64,000 bases of DNA. Source: Sphingomonas sp. Leaf20 (GTDB taxonomy: Bacteria > Pseudomonadota > Alphaproteobacteria > Sphingomonadales > Sphingomonadaceae). Positions 15,490-23,364 of the stretch are shown in pieces. Every line of letters begins with the position of its first letter. Positions within the stretch are counted from its first letter, which is position 1. The translations under genes and the position numbers were made by a program. The notes beneath the pieces were generated by a model. That model was not told the origin of the DNA. It was given only the letters and a program-made list of their open reading frames with translations, and made no database searches. Location of the stretch: assembly GCF_001421535.1 (NCBI RefSeq), contig NZ_LMKN01000001.1, positions 1,116,001-1,180,000 of the forward strand, in the 5' to 3' direction.

Positions 15490-16610
15490 CAGACCCCCTC
15501 CTTCACATCGAGCATCGCGCGCTTCTCCGCATCGCTCAGGAACGTCGCCGCGCTGACCATGCCCCACAGCCGCTCGCGGTCCTCGACCAGCGCCGGCACC
15601 CGGTCGAGATCGACCCGCAGCGCCGCCCCCTCGAACCAGCCCGACAGTCCCTGCGCTATCCCCGTCAGCACGCTCGTCGCCAGCGGCAGGATCGCCAGCC
15701 GCCACAGCGCCCGGTTCGCCTCGCGGTAATTGGCATAGCTATTGTCCCCCGGCAGCCCGAGCAGCATCGGCGGCACCCCGAACGCCAGCGCGATCTCGCG
15801 CGCCGCCGCGCTCCGCGTCCCCGCAAAATCCATGTCCGCGGGCGTCAGGCTCAGCGCCTGCCATTTCAGCCCGCCCTCGAGCAGCATCGGCCGCCCCGCA
15901 TTCCCGCTCCCCGCAAACGACGCCTCGAGCTCGCTCTTCAGCCGCGCGAACTGGTCCGCCGACAGCGCCGACCCGTCGCCGGGATCATAGACCAAGGCCC
16001 CCGAGGGGCGCGCCGCATTGTCGAGCAACGCCGTGTTCCACCGCGCCGCCGCATTATGGATCCCGACCGCCGCCGCCGCCGCGCCCAGGCACCCCAGCCC
16101 GTAATGATCGTCGACCGGATGAAACGCCTTCAGGTGGATCACCTGCGGCCGCACCGGATCCGCCGACAGCCGCGTCACCCGCGCGCCGACCGCATAGCGA
16201 TACGCCGCCGGCCACCCGCCCGCATCCGCCTCGACGCTCACCCGCTCGGGCCGCAGCGCATAGAGCTCGGCCGCGCCCCCGTCGGCATCGCGCAGCACCT
16301 GGACATAGGCATTGCCGTGGAGCAGCAGCTGCGCCGCCACCGTCTCGATCAGCATCTGCCCCCCCGACCGCGCGGTGACGAGCGCGACCAGCGCCGGATC
16401 CGACCCGTCGAGCGGCGCCGACCCGACCCCTTCGACGACCAGCTTCACCGCGCGCTGCGCCACCGCATTCCCCAGATACGCCTCGCGCACCTGCGCCTCA
16501 TACCCCCGCGCCCCCGCGACACCGCCCGCCCCCGCCCAGCCAAGACTCCCCGCCCCCGACAAAGCCGGCCGCGCGCCCTCCCGCCCGGACTTCCACCCGA
16601 ACAACCCCAT
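15489..16610 (-). CDS. Portal protein, HK97 type, GTA gp3-like
   Basis: A 373-residue portal protein forming the ring through which DNA is packaged. Family features are AYLGNAVAQRAVKLVVEGV, LLLHGNAYVQVLRDADG, ELYALRPERVSVE, VIHLKAFHPVDDHYGL, ALDLL-like NTALLDN, and the C-terminal FGVPPMLLGLPGDNSYANYREANRA. The ATG at 16610 has a GGGAGGG ribosome site 4 bp upstream; the longer frame includes a family B repeat and is rejected. It is separated from the large terminase by a 392-bp block of four repeats and is coupled to the DUF6127 gene downstream. Confidence 0.94.
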   Translation of the reverse strand: MGLFGWKSGREGARPALSGAGSLGWAGAGGVAGARGYEAQVREAYLGNAVAQRAVKLVVEGVGSAPLDGSDPALVALVTARSGGQMLIETVAAQLLLHGNAYVQVLRDADGGAAELYALRPERVSVEADAGGWPAAYRYAVGARVTRLSADPVRPQVIHLKAFHPVDDHYGLGCLGAAAAAVGIHNAAARWNTALLDNAARPSGALVYDPGDGSALSADQFARLKSELEASFAGSGNAGRPMLLEGGLKWQALSLTPADMDFAGTRSAAAREIALAFGVPPMLLGLPGDNSYANYREANRALWRLAILPLATSVLTGIAQGLSGWFEGAALRVDLDRVPALVEDRERLWGMVSAATFLSDAEKRAMLDVKEGV

Positions 16611-16636
16611 AATACCCTCCCGAAAAACCATAACCA

Positions 16637-16992
16637 AAACCCCTCTCCCCCCGGGGGAGAGGGAGGGGCCCACGCAAAGCGTGGGAGGGTGAGGGCACGT
16701 GAGGCTCGAACCCCCACCCCCACCCGTCATCCTGACGAAAGTCAGGACCCAGAGCCAAGCAGCGCCACCCCCCGCAACCCTGGATCCTGACTTTCGTCAG
16801 GATGACGGAAGGGGAACCACGAACTCCCTCTCCCCTCGGGGGAGAGGGAGGGGCCCGCGCGAAGCGTGGGAGGGTGAGGGCACGTGAGGCTCGAACCCCC
16901 ACCCCACCCGTCATCCTGACGAAAGTCAGGACCCAGAGCCAAGCAGCCCCACCCCCCGCAACCCTGGATCCTGACCTTCGTCAGGATGACGG
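16637..16992. repeat. Alternating B-A-B-A repeat block between terminase and portal
   Basis: Order in window coordinates: B 16637-16710, A 16725-16807, B 16823-16895, A 16909-16992. The two B-A pairs start 186 bp apart, so this looks like a duplication of a B-A unit. The 16611-17002 gap otherwise holds only the portal ribosome site. Confidence 0.9.
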
Positions 16993-17002
16993 AAGGGGGA
17001 CC

Positions 17003-18340
17003 TCAAACCACCCGAACCCCCACCTCAACCCGCCGCCGCAAGCACAATTCCGTCAGCGCCCACACCAGCGCATCCGCCCGATCCGGCGAGCGCCCGGGCC
17101 CCACATACCCCCCGCTCACCAGCCCGCAGAGCTCGTCCTCGAGCGCCGGAAACGCCCCGACATGAAAGACCCGCCGCCCCTCGTACAAGGTCGCCACCGG
17201 CTCCGCCCGCGCGACCTTGCCGCGGCTCGCATGGACCAGCCGCACCGGCAGCCCGCAGTCCGCCGCCATCAGCACGCTGCGCACCATCTCCCCGCCCTGG
17301 TTGCACTCGGCGACCACGCGGTCCGCGCCATGCCGCGCCGCACAGTCCGCCACCGCGCGCGCCCAGCCTTCGGGCGACAACCCCGAAACGCTCGCATCCT
17401 CGAGCACATAGGCAAGATCGTCCGCCCCCAGCGCGACGCACACGATCCCGCACGCATCGCCGCTGGTCCCCGCAGGCGGATCGACCCCCACGACGACACG
17501 CACCAAAGCGGGCAGCCCGAAATCCGCCCCGCACCGCTGCCGCTCGAGCAAGTCGCGCGTCCACAGCGCCCCCTCGACATCGTCGATCAGCTCGCCGTCC
17601 AGCTCCTGCCGGCCCAGCCGCGTTCCCGCATAGGTCTGGGTCATCGCCGCCACGAACGACGCGGGCAGGTACGGATTCTCCCCCGTCCCCCCGCGCGATT
17701 CATACAGCCCCGGCAACGCCAGCAGCCGCCGCATCAGCGGCACCGGCCGCGGCGTCGTCGTCACCAGCACGCGCGGCCGCTCGCCGATCCGCAAGCCCAT
17801 CATCAGATTGTCCCAGGTCGCGTCGCCGTACCGCCACTTGGCCAGCTCGTCGCACCACGCCGCATGATGCTCGGGCCCGCGCAGTTTCTCGGGGGCTTCG
17901 GCCGAATAGACGAACGCGCGCGCGCCGCTGTCGAACACGAACTCGCCCGCGTCGCGTCGCCAGCGATAGGTCTCGCCCGCCTGCGCCACCGCGATCAGCC
18001 CGCTTTCGCCCTCGACCATCACCTTGCGCACGTCGTCCGCGGTCCCGCCGACCATCGCGATCCGCGCGCCCGGCGTCGCGCGCGCGACCGCGCTCACCCA
18101 TTCGGCGCCTGCGCGCGTCTTGCCGAACCCGCGCCCCGCGCGGATCAGCCAGACATGCCAGTCCGCCTCGGGCTCGCGCTGCCCCGGCATCGCCCAGATC
18201 GCCCAGCTCTCGTGAAACGCGCGCAGCTCGGGCTCGGGCAGCGCGCGCAGCACCGCCAGCCGATCCGCCGCCGACAGCCGCGCCAGCCGCACGAGCAGCC
18301 CCCGGTCGAACAGGACCGGCGCCATCCCCCCCGCGCTCAC
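17003..18340 (-). CDS. Terminase large subunit, GTA gp2-like
   Basis: The 445-residue ATPase-nuclease that cuts and pumps DNA into the head. The Walker A-type motif AGRGFGKT is at about residues 68-75 and Walker B with catalytic Glu at WCDELAKW (about 162-169). The C-terminal RNase H-like nuclease begins at VGVDPPAG, with further acidic residues in VAECNQGGEMV and SPDRADALVWA. The GTG start at 18340 overlaps the small-subunit gene stop by 4 bp and has GGAGG 7 bp upstream. In GTAs this enzyme packages random host DNA headfuls. Confidence 0.95.
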   Translation of the reverse strand: MSAGGMAPVLFDRGLLVRLARLSAADRLAVLRALPEPELRAFHESWAIWAMPGQREPEADWHVWLIRAGRGFGKTRAGAEWVSAVARATPGARIAMVGGTADDVRKVMVEGESGLIAVAQAGETYRWRRDAGEFVFDSGARAFVYSAEAPEKLRGPEHHAAWCDELAKWRYGDATWDNLMMGLRIGERPRVLVTTTPRPVPLMRRLLALPGLYESRGGTGENPYLPASFVAAMTQTYAGTRLGRQELDGELIDDVEGALWTRDLLERQRCGADFGLPALVRVVVGVDPPAGTSGDACGIVCVALGADDLAYVLEDASVSGLSPEGWARAVADCAARHGADRVVAECNQGGEMVRSVLMAADCGLPVRLVHASRGKVARAEPVATLYEGRRVFHVGAFPALEDELCGLVSGGYVGPGRSPDRADALVWALTELCLRRRVEVGVRVV

Positions 18341-18873
18341 GACCCGTCCTCCGCCGCACCCGCCTGCCCGCGCCGCGCGATCGCGTCGAGCCTGGCGACC
18401 AGCGCCGCCTCGACCTCGGCGATCGTCGCGCGCTTGCACGACGGCCCGCGCCCGCCCGCCGCCGCATCGCGCCGCCGGAACCCCAGCGCCTGCACCGCCA
18501 CCCGCGGATCGAAATGCGCCCCGCGCGACTCCGCCGCCGCATCCCCGTCAGCGACCCTGTCAGCGACCCTGGCAGCTTCCGCCTCAGCCTCCCCCTCGGC
18601 CTCCCCCAGCGCATAGGCGAGCAACCGCGCCTCGAGCGTCTCGTACGCCGCCTCGATCGCCGCCGCCCAGTCCGCCGCGAACACCGCATCGCGCGCCTTG
18701 AGCGCATGCGCCCCGCGCGGCGCCATCCCGACCGCGCGCGCCGAAGCCGCGATGTTGCACGTCCCTGCCAGATGCTCGAGGAACGCCGCGCGCTTGGCGG
18801 GCGTCCAGCCGCCCCTGGCGGCCTTGCGCACCTGCAACCGGCCCCCAGCTTTCCCGCCCGCCCCCGCTCCCAT
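18337..18873 (-). CDS. Terminase small subunit-like DNA-packaging protein, GTA gp1-like
   Basis: A 178-residue basic protein at the head of the GTA cluster. The N-terminal part (GWTPAKRAAFLEHLAGTCNI, AASARAVGMAPRGAHAL) looks like the helix-turn-helix DNA-binding domain of small terminases. A central helix (AAIEAAYETLEARLLAYALG) could drive ring assembly. The C-terminal half is Ala-rich and acidic then basic. It overlaps the large subunit gene by 4 bp. Identity rests on position and the HTH-like segment rather than on a strong family match. Confidence 0.75.
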   Translation of the reverse strand: MGAGAGGKAGGRLQVRKAARGGWTPAKRAAFLEHLAGTCNIAASARAVGMAPRGAHALKARDAVFAADWAAAIEAAYETLEARLLAYALGEAEGEAEAEAARVADRVADGDAAAESRGAHFDPRVAVQALGFRRRDAAAGGRGPSCKRATIAEVEAALVARLDAIARRGQAGAAEDGS

Positions 18874-18960
18874 GCGCCATCCCCCAAATGGATCGGGCCG
18901 GTCCGCCGCCGGGGGATCACCCCGACCGCGTCCGGCCCGACTCGCAATTCGTCATCGTTC

Positions 18961-18993
18961 CTGTTATGTGCCAGAACAGCGTGACGATGTCAA
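18961..18993 (-). promoter_or_regulatory. Candidate GTA promoter with overlapping dyad
   Basis: On the minus strand a perfect -35 hexamer TTGACA (18993-18988) lies 19 bp from CATAAC (18968-18963), about 90 bp upstream of the first GTA gene. A near-perfect dyad CTGTTATG-TGC-CAGAACAG (18961-18979) covers the -10 region and could be an operator. GTTC-N7-GTGC at 18957-18971 is one base from the alphaproteobacterial LexA box; this is weak. The 139-bp gap holds no gene. Confidence 0.45.
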
Positions 18994-19012
18994 GGGTGAA
19001 TAACCGATATGG

Positions 19013-19882
19013 TTAGCGCGTCGGTACCGGCTCCGCACCCGAATAGTCATAGAAGCCGCGCTTGGTCTTGCGCCCGAACCACCCCGCCTCGACATATTTC
19101 ACCAGCAGCGGCGCAGGCCGGAACTTCGGATCGCCGGTCCCCTCGAACAGCACGCGCGTGATCTCCAGGCACGTGTCGAGCCCGATGAAATCGGCCAGGG
19201 TCAAAGGCCCCATCGGGTGATTGAGCCCCAGCTGGCACGCCAGGTCGATGTCGCGCACCCCCGCCACGCCTTCGCCCAGCGCAAAGCACGCCTCGTTGAT
19301 CATCGGCATCAGCACGCGGTTGACGATGAAGCCCGGCGCGTCGTTCGCGTGCACGACCTGCTTGCCGAGCTTTTCGGCGAACGCCTCGACCGCGGCGACC
19401 GTCTCGTCCGACGTGGCGAGCCCGCGGATCAGCTCGATCGGCCGCATCACGGGGACGGGATTGAAGAAATGCACCCCCATGAACCGCGCGGCGTCGGGCG
19501 CCGCCTGCGCGAGCCGCGTGATCGGGATCGACGAGGTGTTCGACGCCAGGATCGCGTCGGCTTTCAGCACCTTGCCGACTTCGGCGAAGATCGTCCGCTT
19601 GATCGCCTCGCGCTCGGTCGCGGCCTCGACGACGATGAAACAGTCGCCCATCTCGGCGACGCTCGCGACCGGCTCGATATTGGCCAAAGTCGTCTCGCGG
19701 AAGTCGGCGGTGATCTTCTCCTTCTCGACCAGCCGCGCCATCGCCTTGCCGATCCCCGCCTTGCCCGCCTCGGCCTGGGGCAGGCCCATATCGGCCAGCA
19801 GCACGCGGTAGCCCGCCTGCGCGGCGACCTGCGCGATCCCCGCGCCCATCTGTCCCGCGCCGATTACGCCGATCGTCTGCAT
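19013..19882 (-). CDS. 3-hydroxybutyryl-CoA dehydrogenase
   Basis: NAD-dependent oxidation of 3-hydroxyacyl-CoA in fatty acid or butyrate-type metabolism. The Rossmann motif [14 protein letters not shown] opens the protein. Later segments are [13 protein letters not shown] (catalytic Ser), [17 protein letters not shown] (catalytic His), [18 protein letters not shown] and [15 protein letters not shown]. Length 289 aa is normal for Hbd/PaaH single-function enzymes. The ATG at 19882 is preferred over 19894 because GGAG lies 6 bp upstream. It lies upstream of the GTA cluster on the same strand; a functional link is not implied. Confidence 0.94.
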   Translation of the reverse strand: MQTIGVIGAGQMGAGIAQVAAQAGYRVLLADMGLPQAEAGKAGIGKAMARLVEKEKITADFRETTLANIEPVASVAEMGDCFIVVEAATEREAIKRTIFAEVGKVLKADAILASNTSSIPITRLAQAAPDAARFMGVHFFNPVPVMRPIELIRGLATSDETVAAVEAFAEKLGKQVVHANDAPGFIVNRVLMPMINEACFALGEGVAGVRDIDLACQLGLNHPMGPLTLADFIGLDTCLEITRVLFEGTGDPKFRPAPLLVKYVEAGWFGRKTKRGFYDYSGAEPVPTR

Positions 19883-19988
19883 CGCACTCTCCATCGTGAT
19901 TGCCGCCCCTTACCATTGATGGTTGTTCGACTATGACGTCGCCCCTATCGAAGCGGGACCGTCGCCGCCAGACCGGTCAGGAGGTCGC

Positions 19989-21125
19989 ATGCGCTATCCA
20001 GTTCTCGTTTCGCTTCTGCTCGCTACGACGGCCTGCAGCCCCAGCGGCGACACCAGCGCGCCCAACGACGCCACCGTCCCGCTCGAAACCCCCGCCCGCC
20101 CCAAACCGCGCCCGATCGCGCGCGGCGCCGCCCCGCAGGGCCCCGCGGAGCCCGCCGTCGATTCGAAGGCACGCCCCCGCCCGACCGACACGCGAAGCTT
20201 CGGTGCCTGGGGAGTCGCGTGCGACAACGGCGGCTATTGCACCGCGGTCTCGATGGCGCCCGATGATTCGAGCATCGCCGAGCTGTCGATCGTGGTCGAG
20301 CGCGGCCCCGCCGCCGACGCGCCCGTCACGGTGACGATCGGCAGCCCCGGCGCGCCTGTGAAACGCGTCGTGGTCGCGATCGACGGCACCCCGCTCGCCA
20401 GCGGCAATCCGGGCGACGACCAGCGCTTCACCGTCACCGGCCCGGTCGCGATGACGCTCGCCCGCCGCCTCGCGACCGGCACCGCGATGACCGCGCGACT
20501 CGACGGCCGGACGATCCCCGTCGTCATCACCGGCGCCGCCGCCGCGCTGCGCTATGCCGACGCGCAGCAGGGCCGCGCGGGCACCCCCGGCGCACTCGTC
20601 GCGACCGGCGACACGCCGCCCGCAACCACTCCGCCCGCACTCCCGACGATCCTTGCAGCCCCGCTCACCGACCGCCGCGCGCAGCCCCCCGCCGCGCCGC
20701 TCGTCGCGCAGATGCGCCAGCGCACCGGCTGCGCCGCGGACGAGTTCGGCCCCGTCACCAACGAGACGCATGCACTCGACGCGACGACCGATCTCGTCCT
20801 GCTATCCTGCGGATCGGGCGCGTATAATGTCATCACCCGCGCGCTGATCGTCCGCGACGGCAAGGCCAGCGAAGCGCCGTTCGACCTGCCCCCGCAATTC
20901 GGCGAACCCGGCGCCAAACCCGCACTCGTCAACGCCGGCTACGACCCGAAGACCGGGCTGCTCAGCTCCTACGCCAAGGGCCGCGGCATCGGCGACTGCG
21001 GCGTCGGCCAGGACTATGTCTGGGACGGCACCCGCTTCCGCCTCGCCGAGATGCGCAAGATGGGCGACTGCCGCGGCGCGATCACCTGGCCCGTCATCTG
21101 GCGCACGACGGTCGCCCGCAACTAG
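19989..21125 (+). CDS. DUF1176-like exported protein
   Basis: A 378-residue exported protein resembling the DUF1176 family. The N-terminus (RYPVLVSLLLATTACSPSG) is a signal peptide, perhaps a lipoprotein signal, although the lipobox (TTAC) is poor. A Pro-rich linker follows to about residue 60. The first domain starts at SFGAWGVACDNGGYCTAVS; a C-terminal domain contains GCAADEF, LLSCGSGAYNVI, KGRGIGDCGVGQDYVWDG and EMRKMGDCRG, with paired cysteines. The start at 19989 has AGGAGG 4 bp upstream. Function is unknown. Confidence 0.82.
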   Translation: MRYPVLVSLLLATTACSPSGDTSAPNDATVPLETPARPKPRPIARGAAPQGPAEPAVDSKARPRPTDTRSFGAWGVACDNGGYCTAVSMAPDDSSIAELSIVVERGPAADAPVTVTIGSPGAPVKRVVVAIDGTPLASGNPGDDQRFTVTGPVAMTLARRLATGTAMTARLDGRTIPVVITGAAAALRYADAQQGRAGTPGALVATGDTPPATTPPALPTILAAPLTDRRAQPPAAPLVAQMRQRTGCAADEFGPVTNETHALDATTDLVLLSCGSGAYNVITRALIVRDGKASEAPFDLPPQFGEPGAKPALVNAGYDPKTGLLSSYAKGRGIGDCGVGQDYVWDGTRFRLAEMRKMGDCRGAITWPVIWRTTVARN

Positions 21126-21143
21126 CCCGTCATCCCCTTCTCC

Positions 21144-21226
21144 CGTCATCCTGACGAAAGTCAGGACCCAGAGCCAAACAGGACAGCGCCAAGTAACTCT
21201 GGGTCCTGACTTTCGTCAGGATGACG
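21144..21226. repeat. Family A palindromic element
   Basis: A complete copy in the convergent gap between the DUF1176 gene and the acetyltransferase gene, where it could serve as a bidirectional terminator-like structure. Confidence 0.9.
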
Positions 21227-21243
21227 ACCCCACCGAGGGCCCC

Positions 21244-21720
21244 CTACCGCCCCGCCAGCTTCACCAGCGCATCCCCCGTCAACCGCTGGATCGTCCAGTC
21301 CTCCATCCCCACCGCACCCAGCTTGCGATAGACCGCGATCGCATCCGCATTCCAGTCGAGCACCGACCATTCGAACCGCGCGCACCCGCGGTCGATCGCG
21401 ATCCCCGCCAGATGCGCGAGCAGCGCACCGCCGACCCCCTGCCCGCGCGCCTCGGGCGTCACGTACAGATCCTCCAGATACACCCCGCGCTTCCCCGTCC
21501 ACGTCGAGAAATTGTGGAAAAACACCGCAAAACCAACCGGTCCGGCAGTCCCGTCCGCAATCACCGCCTCCGCCGCGGGGGCATCCCCGAACAGCGCCTC
21601 GCCCAGCGTCACCTCGGTCGCCTCGACCGCGTCGGGTTCGCGCTCGAACGCCGCGAGTTCGCGCACGAAGCGCAGGATCGTGCCGGTATCGGCGCGGGTG
21701 GCGGAACGGATCTGGGTCAT
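21244..21720 (-). CDS. GNAT family N-acetyltransferase
   Basis: A 158-residue acetyl-CoA-dependent transferase. The acetyl-CoA binding motif is LYVTPEARGQGVGGALLAHL (about residues 90-110), preceded by the beta-strands VGFAVFF and YLEDLYV. It has the look of the spermidine/diamine acetyltransferase-like group (FVRELAAFEREPDAVEAT, FHNFSTWTGKRGVYLEDL, DWTIQRLTG), but the substrate cannot be assigned. The ATG overlaps the DMT transporter stop by 4 bp and has GGAGG upstream, so the two genes form a coupled pair. Confidence 0.9.
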   Translation of the reverse strand: MTQIRSATRADTGTILRFVRELAAFEREPDAVEATEVTLGEALFGDAPAAEAVIADGTAGPVGFAVFFHNFSTWTGKRGVYLEDLYVTPEARGQGVGGALLAHLAGIAIDRGCARFEWSVLDWNADAIAVYRKLGAVGMEDWTIQRLTGDALVKLAGR

Positions 21721-22619
21721 GCGGCGGCCTCCATCGACGTCTGCGCGATATCGCGCCGCCGCGCCGCATACAGGCACGCGACGACGATGACACCCGCGCC
21801 GCACGCGGTAAATGCCGACACCCGCTCGCCGAACACCAGATAGCCGAGCCCCGCGGCATAGACGAACGAGCTATATTCGGTCGTCGCCAGAAATCCCGTG
21901 TCGCCGTGCGCATAGGCCCAGCCGAGCAGCCACAGCGACGCGGTCGCCAGCCCCGCCGCCAGCAGCAGCCGCGGCCATGTCGCCGCGTCGGGCACCACCG
22001 CGAGCCACGGCGCGGCGAGCGCAAGCGTCGCGGTGATCACCATCGCCTGGAAGAACGCGATCTCGCCCGGCCGCGCCGCCTGCGCCTGCACCCGCGCGAT
22101 CACCAGATTGACCGCGTACAGCACCGCCGATCCGAGCACCGCGGCGACCCCCGCGAGGTTCGCCGCCCCCGCCGCGCCCTCGCGGCCATGCCCGATCATC
22201 ACGATCGCGACCCCGCCCAGCGCGACGACCGACGCGATCACGACCTTGCGCCCGACGCGCTCGCCGAGCGTGACGGCGGCGAGCAGCAACGCGAGGATCG
22301 GCGAGATGTAGGTGAGCGAAATCGCCTGCGCCATCGGCACGCGCGCCAGCCCCCAGAAGAACAGCAGCGCCATCGCCGCGGTCACCAACCCCCTGGCAAG
22401 ATGGAGTTTCAGCGCCCGCCCGCTCGGCCGCCCGCTCCGTCCGAGCTTCCAGGCGACCGCTCCCAGCCCGACGCTCGTCATCTGCCGCCACAGCAGCGCG
22501 TTATACACCCCGATCCCTAGCACCAGCGACTTCATCACCGCGTCCATGACCGAAAACAACCCGATCCCGAGCGCCGCGACGCCGAACGCCAGCGCAGGCG
22601 AAACGCTACGCCCCGTCAC
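21717..22619 (-). CDS. EamA/DMT-family inner membrane transporter
   Basis: A 300-residue permease with ten predicted membrane segments arranged as two EamA repeats (about 1-138 and 150-290). Characteristic segments are ALGIGLFSVMDAVMKSL, VPMAQAISLTYISPILALLLA, the glycine-rich LGGVAIVMIG, and FLATTEYSSFVYAAGLGYLVFGE in the second half. These exporters move small metabolites; the substrate is unknown. The GTG start at 22619 gives the normal family length; longer frames run into repeats. It is coupled to the acetyltransferase gene. Confidence 0.88.
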   Translation of the reverse strand: MTGRSVSPALAFGVAALGIGLFSVMDAVMKSLVLGIGVYNALLWRQMTSVGLGAVAWKLGRSGRPSGRALKLHLARGLVTAAMALLFFWGLARVPMAQAISLTYISPILALLLAAVTLGERVGRKVVIASVVALGGVAIVMIGHGREGAAGAANLAGVAAVLGSAVLYAVNLVIARVQAQAARPGEIAFFQAMVITATLALAAPWLAVVPDAATWPRLLLAAGLATASLWLLGWAYAHGDTGFLATTEYSSFVYAAGLGYLVFGERVSAFTACGAGVIVVACLYAARRRDIAQTSMEAAA

Positions 22620-22710
22620 ACCGTCCGCCCCGCCGCCGAGAAAATGCCAATACCCATCCACCCCGCTTAACCGGCAACATCCCGAGGCGCCATCATCGTC
22701 GGCGGCCACA

Positions 22711-22735
22711 GTTCCCCCGCGAAAGCAGGGGCCCA
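22711..22735. repeat. Family F half-element (CCCCCGCGAAAGCAGGGG type)
   Basis: A short palindrome resembling one arm of the family F elements at 37957-38003 and 54301-54350. The 22620-22808 stretch holds nothing else recognised. Confidence 0.6.
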
Positions 22736-22808
22736 GAAGCCCCACCCGCACCACCAATAATTCTCGCCCCCCGCCTACGCGTAAGAACGGAACGCCCCCA
22801 AAAACCCC

Positions 22809-23315
22809 CGTCATCCTGACGAAAGTCAGGATCCAGAGCCAAACAGCACCACCCCCCGCCACCCTGGATCCCGACCGTCGTCAGGATGACGAAAAAGAGG
22901 AAGACCCGCCCTCCATCTCCGTGCCCCGCACGCGAGGCATGATCACCCGCGCCCCCCTCCCCGCTCATGCTGCGCGCAGTCGAAGCACCGCCAAAGCCGC
23001 AACGTTCGTCGCCCCCACCCCGTCATCCTGACGAAAGTCAGGATCCAGAGCCAAACAGCACCACCCCCGCCACCCTGGATCCTGACCTGCGTCAGGATGA
23101 CGGAAAAGAGGAAGGTCCGCCCTTCATTCCCGTGCCGCTCACGCCAGGCGCGATCACCCGCGCGCCCCTCCCCGCTCGTGCTGGAGCGAAGTCGAACCAC
23201 CGCCAAAGCCGCAACGTTCGTGGCCCCCACCCCGTCACCCTGACGAAAGTCAGGACCCCGAGCCAAGCAACACCCCCCCCCGCCACCCTGGATCCGGACC
23301 TGCGTCAGGATGACG
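22809..23315. repeat. Tandem array of three family A units, 212-bp period
   Basis: Family A elements at 22809, 23021 and 23233 start exactly 212 bp apart. The spacers are homologous: each has AGAGGAAG, GATCACCCGCGC, CCTCCCCGCTC, a GTGCTG...AGTCGAA motif and CGCCAAAGCCGCAACGTTCG. Base changes have accumulated in the arms, especially in the third copy (CGTCACCCTGACG). With the flanking sequence this fills the 745-bp gap 22620-23364; no gene was found. Confidence 0.9.
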
Positions 23316-23364
23316 GAAGGCGAGGACGGCACGCAGGACCGCCATCCGCCTGGTAAAACCCCGC

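Noticed and set aside
16610-16730. N-terminal extension of the portal protein
   Set aside because: It runs through a family B repeat; ATG 16610 follows GGGAGGG.
4136-18873. Intact prophage
   Set aside because: No integrase, repressor, replication, lysis or att repeats, and very compact structural genes.
22809-23315. CRISPR-like array
   Set aside because: Same reasons: a 212-bp period and homologous spacers, with no cas genes.
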